From a virus, in IMG/VR virus record IMGVR_UViG_3300025889_000591, positions 1 through 31,057 of that record: 31,057 bases of DNA; one strand, given 5' to 3'. Below are positions 22,451 to 28,913 of this stretch, piece by piece. Made by a program: the position numbers and the translations under genes. Under the pieces are notes generated by a model, which was not told where the DNA came from, did not search any database, and worked only from the letters and a program-made list of their open reading frames with translations. The first letter of the stretch is position 1. Each line of letters begins with the position of its first letter.

Positions 22451-23157
22451 GTATCTACCGGTGGTTTTCTTCCCTAGTAAACGAAATGACGGCCGCGAAT
22501 CAATGGATTGACGCCGAGGTTTTGTTTCGTGCGACCTCGTCGGCGAATGCGCTTTTCGAGTTCATTCTTGACAAGGCCGCGCCGGGCGCGACTTCGCAAG
22601 CGATACAAGGCCACGATCACACCGCGACGCAAGGCGGGCGCGTGGTTGCGCGCGGGTCGTTGTATTCGGGCGGAGCGGGCAAAAATCAGTTTTTGAAGTT
22701 TGTAGGCCCCGGCTCGGGCGTTTGGGGCAACGCTGACAACGCGAACACGTCAAGCCGCCAGCGGTCGACGACGTTTTGGGCGTATTCGAGCGCGACAACG
22801 TCGGGATCCTCGTCGCCGTACACGAACCCGGTCGCGTGGTGTTCGCTTCGCTTCCAATACGAAACGCACGGCACGGCACGCGTGATTTCGGCAAGGTTGC
22901 AAAACAACACGACCTCAAAAACGTCGGACGTTGTCACGTTCAACATCCCCGGATCAACGGGTATTATTTCGGCCTCGCCGGCGTTGCTTTTGACCGAAGT
23001 TCCGATTTCGTCGGGCTGGAACGAATACACGCTTGAATTGATGAGCGATCACGATTCGCCGACCGTGTACACGTCGCATATTTGTCTTTTTGAGGCCGCC
23101 GACGTCGACGGTTGCTTTGAATCTAGCACGGGCGTTTCGCCCCTTGGGGGCGCGTGA
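22447..23157 (+). CDS. Tail-tip protein 2 of the GHDH paralogue triplet, 236 aa
   Basis: The gene starts with GTG at 22447, overlapping the previous stop (GTGA). It carries ANALFEFILDKAAPGATSQA, then IQGHDHTATQGG and VARGSLYSGGAG, matching the layout of genes 1 and 3. The C-terminal domain is rich in Ser, Thr and aromatic residues (SRQRSTTFWAYSSATTSGSS) and ends LFEAADVDGCFESSTGVSPLGGA-like, close in kind to the end of protein 3. It is probably a beta-sandwich receptor-binding or structural tip domain. No enzymatic motif is seen. Confidence 0.65.
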   Translation: MSIYRWFSSLVNEMTAANQWIDAEVLFRATSSANALFEFILDKAAPGATSQAIQGHDHTATQGGRVVARGSLYSGGAGKNQFLKFVGPGSGVWGNADNANTSSRQRSTTFWAYSSATTSGSSSPYTNPVAWCSLRFQYETHGTARVISARLQNNTTSKTSDVVTFNIPGSTGIISASPALLLTEVPISSGWNEYTLELMSDHDSPTVYTSHICLFEAADVDGCFESSTGVSPLGGA

Positions 23158-23846
23158 TGGGTTACGTTACAAGCGGTTGGCAAGCGATCAAGTGGAGTTT
23201 GTATCAGATCGGGCGGCCGGGTCGGTTTGTTTTGGCGTCGTCGTTGTTTCACAACGTCAACGGATTGTTTGAGGCTTTGACCGGGTCGCCAGCGCCGGGG
23301 GCGGGCGCTCAAACGGTCGCAGGTCACGATCACAGCTTGCAAGGCGGGCGGCCTATTTTCCGATCGTTTGTCGGCGGGTTCGATACTGGCGAAACGGTCG
23401 GATACTTACTAAGCGACGCCGGCGCGGTTGCGACGCCAGTTTCGTTGACCGACAAAAGCCCGGCCTTTCGGGCGTATGTCAACCCGGCGATCACGGATCA
23501 ACTTGCGGGGCCTCCGACCCTCGAGGCGAAAGCCTTTGTCGTTATGACGAACAACTCCGGCACGTCGAGCGATTTCAAGTTTGTTTTGCGCAACGTCGAG
23601 GGCGGTAGCAATTCAACGACGACGACGGAAACGGTCGCGTCGGGCGTTACGTCTTCGAAGTGGATCACGATTGCAGGGATCCCGGTTGCGTCGGGCGGCT
23701 GGCAAGGGTACGATTTGCTTGCAGGTTGGACGGGCGCGGGCGGCGTCGTCAACGTTACGGCTTGCATACTGGCGGAAACAAGCGGCACGGTCGCGGCTAG
23801 CACGGGGGCAAAATATGACAGCGCAAGCGCAACCACTCGACCTTGA
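23154..23846 (+). CDS. Tail-tip protein 3 of the GHDH paralogue triplet, 230 aa
   Basis: The start is GTG at 23154 or the adjacent ATG at 23157, both in frame and overlapping the previous stop. Residues about 48-85 contain NVNGLFEALTGSPAPGAGAQ, TVAGHDHSLQGG and IFRSFVGGFDTG, the shared core. The C-terminal domain differs from proteins 1 and 2 in sequence but shares their Ser/Thr-rich strands and an ending of the form ACILAETSGTVAASTGA. Its last 32 bases overlap the next small gene. Tandem duplication followed by divergence of the C-terminal domains is the simplest origin. Confidence 0.65.
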   Translation: MMGYVTSGWQAIKWSLYQIGRPGRFVLASSLFHNVNGLFEALTGSPAPGAGAQTVAGHDHSLQGGRPIFRSFVGGFDTGETVGYLLSDAGAVATPVSLTDKSPAFRAYVNPAITDQLAGPPTLEAKAFVVMTNNSGTSSDFKFVLRNVEGGSNSTTTTETVASGVTSSKWITIAGIPVASGGWQGYDLLAGWTGAGGVVNVTACILAETSGTVAASTGAKYDSASATTRP

Positions 23847-23979
23847 CGAAACGATCCACGAAATAGACCGCGCAACGGCGGAGTTTTGCGCGTACCTTGA
23901 AAGCCAAAACGAAACGCTTGAAGCGCTGGCGAGGGCGTCAAGCGACGTTTGGGAAGCGAGCGGCGAAAGTGCGGATTGA
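23815..23979 (+). CDS. Small acidic helical protein, 54 aa
   Basis: The ATG at 23815 follows CACGGGGGCAAAAT and lies 32 bases inside the end of the previous gene. The 54-residue product is acidic and helical (DLDETIHEIDRATAEFCAYL, ESQNETLEALARASSDVWEA) with one cysteine and no membrane segment. It opens the lysis block. A chaperone or a tail-fibre accessory role is possible; no family is recognised. The start was chosen over upstream in-frame codons because those lie wholly inside the previous gene. Confidence 0.6.
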   Translation: MTAQAQPLDLDETIHEIDRATAEFCAYLESQNETLEALARASSDVWEASGESAD

Positions 23980-24340
23980 ATGGGTTCGCATGGTCGCGGA
24001 ACAACTGAAACAAAACGCCCGAAAACAGGCGCAAACCGAGGAACAAATCGTGGACATACGCGACCGAATCACGCGGGTTGAATCGGATCTTGCGCACTTG
24101 CGCGAGGCAACCCGCCAACAAGAAACAACGCTTGCGCGGATTGCGGAGGCCGCCAGCCCCACGCAACTCAAAGAACTTGTCGCGCAAGTTGCCAAACACG
24201 AACAAACGTTGACCCGGATCATGGTTGCGGCGGTCGTTGCTCAACTGTTCCTAGGCCCGGTGATTGCGGGGCTTGTTTCGTTGTATATGGCCCCAAAACC
24301 GGCCCCGGCGGCCGCAAAAGTTGAAAAGGGGAAACAATGA
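23969..24340 (+). CDS. XhlA-like coiled-coil membrane protein, 123 aa
   Basis: The frame is open from inside the previous gene. The likely start is GTG at 23969, giving MRIEWVRMVAEQLKQN; ATG at 23990 is the alternative. Residues about 20-80 form a coiled coil (EEQIVDIRDRITRVESDLAH). A membrane span at about 84-107 (MVAAVVAQLFLGPVIAGLVS) and a short Pro/Ala/Lys tail follow. This order, coiled coil then one C-terminal span, is that of XhlA-type haemolysin-like proteins that work with holins. The next gene overlaps by 4 bases and encodes a holin-like protein, which supports a role in lysis. Confidence 0.65.
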   Translation: MRIEWVRMVAEQLKQNARKQAQTEEQIVDIRDRITRVESDLAHLREATRQQETTLARIAEAASPTQLKELVAQVAKHEQTLTRIMVAAVVAQLFLGPVIAGLVSLYMAPKPAPAAAKVEKGKQ

Positions 24341-24615
24341 AAAACGCACTTGTTGAGCTTTTCTCGGACGTTGACGGCCTTTCCCCGTCGGAAGTGATGG
24401 GATTTGTCGCCGGCGTCGCCGGGCTTGTGTTGGCGTTTTTAAACAACGGACAAAGCGCAACGGTTTTGACGTTTTCGGCGGGTTGTTTCGGCGTCAACAA
24501 AGCGGCAAGCGCGGCGGTCAAAACGTCGCAAGCTAAAGCCGTTCAAGCTGCGATTGCGGGGCCGCCAGCCGACAAAAAACCCGCGCCGCTACAAAAAGGA
24601 GGGCCGCCGGTTTGA
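24337..24615 (+). CDS. Holin-like small membrane protein, 92 aa
   Basis: A holin forms the inner-membrane lesion that lets the endolysin (4120-4818) reach the cell wall. This 92-aa product has two hydrophobic segments, at about residues 19-36 (VMGFVAGVAGLVLAFL) and 41-56 (ATVLTFSAGCFGVNKA). They are separated by the turn NNGQS, with a Lys/Pro-rich C-terminal tail (KKPAPLQKGG). Size and two-span hairpin topology fit a class II holin. The ATG follows AGGGGAAACA and overlaps the previous stop. There is no sequence signature for holins, so the call rests on topology and neighbours. Confidence 0.6.
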   Translation: MKNALVELFSDVDGLSPSEVMGFVAGVAGLVLAFLNNGQSATVLTFSAGCFGVNKAASAAVKTSQAKAVQAAIAGPPADKKPAPLQKGGPPV

Positions 24616-24917
24616 CCTCGAAAGCATGGTTGATAGTTGCGATCGTTTTGGTTGTCGTTGGCGTCGTTGTTGGCGGAGTTTACGCGGGATTGATTGCGTC
24701 GGCGCTTGGCGGGGCGGCCGTGACCCGCGCGCGTCGCGAGGAACGGGAACAAATCAAAGAACAAGAAACGATCGAAGCCAAAAAGCAAAAACGAATTGAA
24801 CAAATCAACCGGGATCTGAAAATGGAGGCGCGGGTTATGCAACACCGCACAACGGCCGAACTCAAAGCGCAAGTTCTCGACGACGCAAACGAGATCCTCG
24901 GCGGCGGTCGACGATGA
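24612..24917 (+). CDS. Inner-membrane spanin-like protein, 101 aa
   Basis: The gene starts with TTG at 24612, overlapping the previous stop (TTGA), behind a strong GGAGG at 24598-24602; the nearby ATG is out of frame. Residues 5-30 are a membrane span (WLIVAIVLVVVGVVVGGVYA). A long charged helix follows (REEREQIKEQETIEAKKQKR, then ELKAQVLDDANEIL). An N-terminal anchor with a periplasmic coiled coil is the layout of an inner-membrane spanin (Rz). An outer partner of the Rz1 type is not evident, although the next gene encodes another secreted/membrane protein. Confidence 0.55.
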   Translation: MTSKAWLIVAIVLVVVGVVVGGVYAGLIASALGGAAVTRARREEREQIKEQETIEAKKQKRIEQINRDLKMEARVMQHRTTAELKAQVLDDANEILGGGRR

Positions 24918-25243
24918 GGGCGGCCGCGTTTTTGTGTTGTTGGTTGGCTTGTTTTCCGGCGTTTGCTGGCGGCGTTACGTTGACCCGGGCGGAGTTGTTG
25001 AAAATCGGAAAGGCGCTCAAAACGTGCAAAGCTCGGCAACGTCAACACAAAGTCGAGCTTGACGCCTTGCGCGCGTCGTTTGCGGCAAAGATCAAACACG
25101 AACGGAAAGTCGCAAAGGCGACGAGGGCGAACCCGCTTTCGGGCGTGTTGTGGTTTACGCTCGGCGCGGTTTCGGCGGGCGTTGTCGTGGGTTTGGTCGT
25201 GTACAACGTCAACCGGTCAACGGTTGCGAAAGGCGGCAACTAG
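24914..25243 (+). CDS. Secreted membrane protein with signal peptide and C-terminal span, 109 aa (possible unimolecular spanin)
   Basis: The N-terminus is a signal peptide (MRAAAFLCCWLACFPAFAGG) with a likely signal peptidase I site after AFA. Cysteines at 8, 9 and 13 do not form a good lipobox. A basic helical middle (KTCKARQRQHKVELDALRAS) and a second membrane span at about 75-98 (LWFTLGAVSAGVVVGLVVYN) follow. An N-terminal export signal plus a C-terminal span is the layout of unimolecular spanins such as T1 gp11, but those are lipoproteins. It closes the late unit and overlaps the last early gene tail to tail by 27 bases. Confidence 0.55.
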   Translation: MRAAAFLCCWLACFPAFAGGVTLTRAELLKIGKALKTCKARQRQHKVELDALRASFAAKIKHERKVAKATRANPLSGVLWFTLGAVSAGVVVGLVVYNVNRSTVAKGGN

Positions 25244-25480
25244 ACGCCGCAAAAAAGGCCCTTGCGCTTTGATGTCGGCCCGCATTCTGGCGAGGTCGCC
25301 CCGGCCCTGCAAAACCCGCAAATACTCGGGGTTTTGCGTGTCTTTTTCCCAAACGCACTTTATCCATAAAATCGCGTTGTAACAGTATTCCGGATCGTAG
25401 TCGCCGAGGATCTCGACGTGTTCGGCGTGGGTTTCGGGATCCATTGCCCAAACGGCCGCCCAAAAAAGTTCGACGTTCAT
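25217..25480 (-). CDS. Hypothetical last gene of the leftward unit, 87 aa
   Basis: The ATG (complement of 25478-25480) overlaps the stop of the zinc-finger gene upstream. The product begins MNVELFWAAVWAMDPETHAE. It is rich in Trp, Tyr and acidic residues, with CYNAILWIKCVWEKDTQNPE in the middle and a basic end. It looks like a small helical soluble protein. I do not recognise it. The gene runs into the end of the late unit, with a 27-base convergent overlap, and I see no convincing terminator for it. Confidence 0.65.
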   Translation of the reverse strand: MNVELFWAAVWAMDPETHAEHVEILGDYDPEYCYNAILWIKCVWEKDTQNPEYLRVLQGRGDLARMRADIKAQGPFLRRLVAAFRNR

Positions 25481-26139
25481 TTTTCGCCCCGGCTTTTTCT
25501 AAGTGCCTCGTACGCCCTCGCCTTCGCGTTTCGACAAGCAAAACACGATCCGGTGATGTGCTTTTTTCCGCGCCGAACGCAAACCGGGAAGTTGTCGAGG
25601 CTCAAAACCTCGCCGCAATGGTTGCACTCTTTGGCCCAAGGGCCGGCCATTAAGGCCTTGGCGCGTTCGTTCCAAGGGATTTCAGGAAACCGGGCGTCGA
25701 GATCCGCCAGCGTTTGCCGGGTCGTTTTGTTGAGCGATTTGATCGGGCGGAGGCGACAACGCGACGATTCAAGGATCCCGGTTGCGACGGCTTCGGCTTT
25801 GCATTCGTGATGCAACACGGCCCACCGGCCGACGTCGCGGCTTTCGAGGTTGCGCCAAAAGTAAAGTTCGCCGGCTTCGCCGCAAACTTCGCAAACTTTT
25901 TGCGCGAGGATCTCGGCGTCTTGGATCGCTTTGTTGGCGTAGTAACGGCGGCGCAAAGCGTTCTTTTGCCCGTGCCCGATGCAAGTCTTGCAATGCGACC
26001 GAAACGACGTTTTATTCGCGTTGCGCTTGTTGTGTTGATAAAACTCCGCCAGCGGCTTGATCTTGCCGCAACCGGTACAAAAACGCTCGCCTTGCGCGAC
26101 GTGTTCGGCCGCCGCTGCCGTCAATTCGTATTTTTTCAT
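25477..26139 (-). CDS. Zinc-finger protein with three Cys/His modules, 220 aa
   Basis: The ATG at the complement of 26137-26139 follows GGAGGTCAGACC; the longer upstream frame is not used. Three metal-binding modules are visible. Module 1 is C21-x2-C24 with C50-x2-C53 (CTGCGKIKPLAEFY). Module 2 is C83-x2-C86 with H110, H111 and C113 (CEVCGEAG, VLHHEC). Module 3 is C172-x2-C175 with C199-x2-C202. 'CxxCGxxKPLxEFY' ribbons and Cys-Cys-His-His sets occur in HNH-type nucleases, but the HNH catalytic residues are not clear. The gene at 26674-27249 shares two of its modules in a different order. It probably binds nucleic acid. Confidence 0.7.
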   Translation of the reverse strand: MKKYELTAAAAEHVAQGERFCTGCGKIKPLAEFYQHNKRNANKTSFRSHCKTCIGHGQKNALRRRYYANKAIQDAEILAQKVCEVCGEAGELYFWRNLESRDVGRWAVLHHECKAEAVATGILESSRCRLRPIKSLNKTTRQTLADLDARFPEIPWNERAKALMAGPWAKECNHCGEVLSLDNFPVCVRRGKKHITGSCFACRNAKARAYEALRKSRGEK

Positions 26140-26480
26140 GGTCTGACCTCCAACCATTGATCAACGTACATTTCGCAATCGAGGAACCGTTGCCCGTGCC
26201 ACTCCAACGAGGCAACGAACGCCGCTTGGAACTCTTGCTTGTGTTTCAAAAGCTCCCGGTTTCGGTCGAGCCATTGCTTTTGAGTCGCGCCGATCTCAAA
26301 GATTGCGTCGAAAAGCGCCTTGCGAGCCTCAGCAAGCGCCCTTTGCTTGTCGTCATAGGGAAAGGCCCGTTTTCCAACGCAAACGACGAAAATGGGGCAA
26401 AAGCGGCCGTTTTCGGTTGGCGTGATGTCGGAAAACAAAACGTCGAACATCAACAACCATTCGCGTTCGGTCAGTTTCAT
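26136..26480 (-). CDS. Hypothetical early protein, 114 aa
   Basis: The ATG (complement of 26478-26480) follows GAGGTGACAAA, and its stop overlaps the start of the zinc-finger gene (ATGA). The product starts MKLTEREWLLMFDVLFSDIT. It contains FVVCVGKRAFPYDDKQRALA and a charged helix (RNRELLKHKQEFQAAFVASL), and ends WLEVRP. It has no membrane segment and no known motif. It is one member of a chain of five genes joined by 4-base overlaps behind the helicase, so it is probably co-translated with them. Confidence 0.65.
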   Translation of the reverse strand: MKLTEREWLLMFDVLFSDITPTENGRFCPIFVVCVGKRAFPYDDKQRALAEARKALFDAIFEIGATQKQWLDRNRELLKHKQEFQAAFVASLEWHGQRFLDCEMYVDQWLEVRP

Positions 26481-26677
26481 TTTGTCACCTCGCAGCGAAT
26501 CACGATTCGGTCGGCGGTTTCCCATTCAAAAAACAGGTCGAAGCCCGGGTAGTTTTCGACCCGGCGAAACAACGGCCCGACTTTGCGTTCGGCGTCGAGG
26601 ATGAGGCCGAGGATCGCCCACGCGCAAGAAACTTTTTTGTAGTCGGAAAAGCCCTTGAAAACGATCGTCGTGCTCAT
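26477..26677 (-). CDS. Hypothetical early protein, 66 aa
   Basis: The ATG (complement of 26675-26677) follows AAAAAAGGAGGTTTTGAA, a strong ribosome-binding site inside the end of the gene upstream. The product is MSTTIVFKGFSDYKKVSCAW followed by a helix and a C-terminal strand (FDLFFEWETADRIVIRCEVTK-like). It could be a small alpha/beta protein. No family is recognised. The strong site suggests more protein is made than from its neighbours. Confidence 0.65.
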   Translation of the reverse strand: MSTTIVFKGFSDYKKVSCAWAILGLILDAERKVGPLFRRVENYPGFDLFFEWETADRIVIRCEVTK

Positions 26678-27249
26678 TTCAAAACCTCCTTTTTTCTTAT
26701 TCGGCTTGTCCAAGGAATCAAGCGGGCGTCCTTAGCCTCGAATTGGCAAACGTGATGCAAGACCAACCAAAACGCGAACTCGTTGTCTTGCGTGTTGCCG
26801 GCGTTGATACATCGGTAAAAGTACGCCGCGCCGGGCTTGCCGCAAATGTCGCATTCGTCTTGAGCAAGGATCTCGGCCTCGTTTTCGGCCTTGCGCTCGG
26901 CGTAGCTTTTGCGCTGGCGGGCTTTGTTCTCTTCGTGGTTAGAGTACCAAGCCGCCCGGGCGCGGGCTTTGTTTTTTTCGTGGTGTTTGTAGTAGGAACG
27001 GCGATCGTTTTCGGCGCGTTGCTCGGTCGTTGTGTTTGGTTTGTAGGTATTCGAACAAGGCCGACAATACGACGCGAAGCGTTTGGCTTTTTGCGGAGTA
27101 AGAAACAAATAGAACTCTTCAACGTCTTTGGTTTTTCCGCATTTGCGGCAACGTTTGACGCCGGCCGTGCGTTCAGCTTGCGCGCTTTTTGTCCAACGAC
27201 ACGATGGAAACCGCCGATCGAACTCTTCGATTGTTTGTCTTTTTTTCAT
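26674..27249 (-). CDS. Zinc-finger protein with two Cys/His modules, 191 aa
   Basis: The ATG (complement of 27247-27249) overlaps the helicase stop (ATGA). Module A is C34-x2-C37 with C62-x2-C65 (CRKCGKTKDVEEFY, YCRPC), preceded by RQTIEEFDRRFPSCRW. A very basic, Tyr-rich linker follows at about residues 75-122. Module B is C133-x2-C136 with H165, H166 and C168 (AEILAQDECDICGKPG, VLVLHH-like). Both modules have close counterparts in the 25477-26139 protein. The linker (YKHHEKNKARARAAWYSNHE) resembles those in HNH/endonuclease VII-type phage proteins. DNA binding or cleavage is plausible but unproven. Confidence 0.7.
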   Translation of the reverse strand: MKKRQTIEEFDRRFPSCRWTKSAQAERTAGVKRCRKCGKTKDVEEFYLFLTPQKAKRFASYCRPCSNTYKPNTTTEQRAENDRRSYYKHHEKNKARARAAWYSNHEENKARQRKSYAERKAENEAEILAQDECDICGKPGAAYFYRCINAGNTQDNEFAFWLVLHHVCQFEAKDARLIPWTSRIRKKEVLK

Positions 27250-28520
27250 TGGTTGAACCCTTCTACAAAACGCCCGAATTGCGGTTGAAACGTGAGGTTG
27301 ATTGTCCCGGTCGGGCCGTTGCGTTGTTTCGCGACTATGATTTCGGCCTCGTGCGGCCGCTGGCGGTCGGAGTCTTCGCCGTTGTAGACACAATCACGAT
27401 AAACAAAAAGAATCTTGTCGGCGTCTTGTTCAACCGCTCCGGATTCGCGCAAATCCGAAGGCAAGGGCCGCTTGTCGCGGCGCTTTTCAACGTCGCGGTT
27501 GAGTTGTGAAAGAATGAAAACCGGGGCCTTGTTCGCCCGCGCCCATTCTTTGCAGGCTTTACTCATCGCCGTCACTTGCAACTGGCGATTTTCGAAAGCG
27601 TCGCTTCGAGTCATGCCGGGTACAAGCTGCAGGTAGTCGATCACCGGGATCCGGCCTTTGCTCCGTTGCAACATTTCCGAAAGCGTGAGAGATCCGCGAT
27701 CTTCGAGGCGGAGATCCATTGATGCGTCAAACATATCGACGGCCGCTTGCCAGCGTTTGAGGGCCTCGGTCGGTTGTAGAATGTGATGATTTGGGATGTC
27801 GCAAAGGATAGACAAACAACGGTCGAGAACTTCGCCCGCGCCCATTTCCATGCTGTAGAAGTCGACGCCGCGTTGAAACGACAACGCGATCGCGAGGCAA
27901 AGCGCGAGGGCCGTTTTGCCCATCCCGGGCCGCGCCGCAATCACAACAAGTTCGCCGTCGCGAAACCCGCCTTGAATGATTTGGTTGATCGCCGTCCAAG
28001 TCGTTTTGAGGACGTGCTTTTGAGGGATCCCGATCCCGTCAATCAGGGCTTGAAAGCGGGCTTTGAGTCGGTCGGCGAATGGTTCAACGTCGACGTTTTC
28101 GGTTGTCGGGAGGCCCGCGATCAACTCGGCCATTTGTTCGGGCGTTGCGCCCGTCGCCAGCGCGCCCGACATAAGGCGACGCCGCGCGAGGCCGGCGAGG
28201 TAATGCACGGTCACTTCGAGATCCGCGCGGGTTTTGCCCGCTACTTCCCACTGGTTGAGGATGTCGAGGGCTTGGATCAAAAAACGGTCGAAGTTGTCGG
28301 GCGGGTTCGGCCTTTCCATGATTGAAACCGGGTCGGTCAACCCGTCGACAGCGATCGCTTGCCAAACGAAGCGCGCGGCCTCACTGGCGAACAAATCCGC
28401 GCCGAACGTTCCCATCGTACCGAATACGGTTTCACGGTGCGCTGGCGATAGCATAGCGGCCGCGACTTGCATTTCGTGGATCGGGCTTGCATCGTTGCCC
28501 GTGGTTGTGGTATTTTTCAT
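27246..28520 (-). CDS. dnaB: Replicative DNA helicase, DnaB-like
   Basis: It unwinds DNA at the replication fork as a hexamer, driven by ATP. The 424-aa product has the DnaB N-terminal helical region (to about residue 160), Walker A at 196-203 (ARPGMGKT), Walker B at 293-299 (VIDYLQL), SQLNRDVEKR near 338-347 and DLRESGAVEQDAD near 356-368, all hallmarks of the RecA-type helicase core. It is a little shorter than bacterial DnaB. The ATG follows AGAGGATCGA. No primase or polymerase is encoded, so it must work with host enzymes. Confidence 0.95.
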   Translation of the reverse strand: MKNTTTTGNDASPIHEMQVAAAMLSPAHRETVFGTMGTFGADLFASEAARFVWQAIAVDGLTDPVSIMERPNPPDNFDRFLIQALDILNQWEVAGKTRADLEVTVHYLAGLARRRLMSGALATGATPEQMAELIAGLPTTENVDVEPFADRLKARFQALIDGIGIPQKHVLKTTWTAINQIIQGGFRDGELVVIAARPGMGKTALALCLAIALSFQRGVDFYSMEMGAGEVLDRCLSILCDIPNHHILQPTEALKRWQAAVDMFDASMDLRLEDRGSLTLSEMLQRSKGRIPVIDYLQLVPGMTRSDAFENRQLQVTAMSKACKEWARANKAPVFILSQLNRDVEKRRDKRPLPSDLRESGAVEQDADKILFVYRDCVYNGEDSDRQRPHEAEIIVAKQRNGPTGTINLTFQPQFGRFVEGFNQ

Positions 28521-28547
28521 TCGATCCTCTTTCCGAGTGTGGTCAAA

Positions 28548-28913
28548 TCAAAACGGCAACCCTTCGAGGGCGGCGGGCTTCCTCTCCGTTGTGTCGCCGC
28601 CCTTGTTGGTTTGTTGTAATGGTATCACGTTTTTCGGTTGCTTCTTTTCTTTCTTGTCGAACTTCGGCCGGATCCCCCACCGGCTTCGACGTTTCCCTTT
28701 TTTCGTCAAAACAACGATCGCGCCGATACTGGCGAGCCGCTCAAAACTCGCGCGGAGTTGTCGCTCAGTGATCCGCAGTTGGTCGGCGGTCGCGGCCCGG
28801 GCGGCGCTATAGACGCCGGCCCGATCACTCTGCCACGACAACCATGACCAAACGCCAAGGTCGAGGGCCGTGATCTTGCCCTCGTCAAGCGCCCGCATGA
28901 TTTCGGCGATCAT
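28548..28913 (-). CDS. Winged-helix replication initiator/loader-like protein, 121 aa
   Basis: The 121-aa product has a winged-helix-like fold by eye. A helix at DLGVWSWLSWQSDRAGVY is followed by ATADQLRITERQLRASFERL, a typical helix-turn-helix, and by a wing (IGAIVVLTKKGKRRSRWGI). The rest is a basic, Pro/Lys-rich flexible tail ending LEGLPF. It lies directly upstream of the helicase, where phages often encode an origin-binding protein or helicase loader. It overlaps the upstream gene by 4 bases. The role is an inference from domain and position; it could also be a regulator. Confidence 0.6.
   Translation of the reverse strand: MIAEIMRALDEGKITALDLGVWSWLSWQSDRAGVYSAARAATADQLRITERQLRASFERLASIGAIVVLTKKGKRRSRWGIRPKFDKKEKKQPKNVIPLQQTNKGGDTTERKPAALEGLPF

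Noticed and set aside
25233-25250. GCGGC/GCCGC hairpin at the meeting point of the two units as a bidirectional terminator
   Set aside because: The stem is only 5 pairs with an 8-base loop, and no U-run follows it in either direction.
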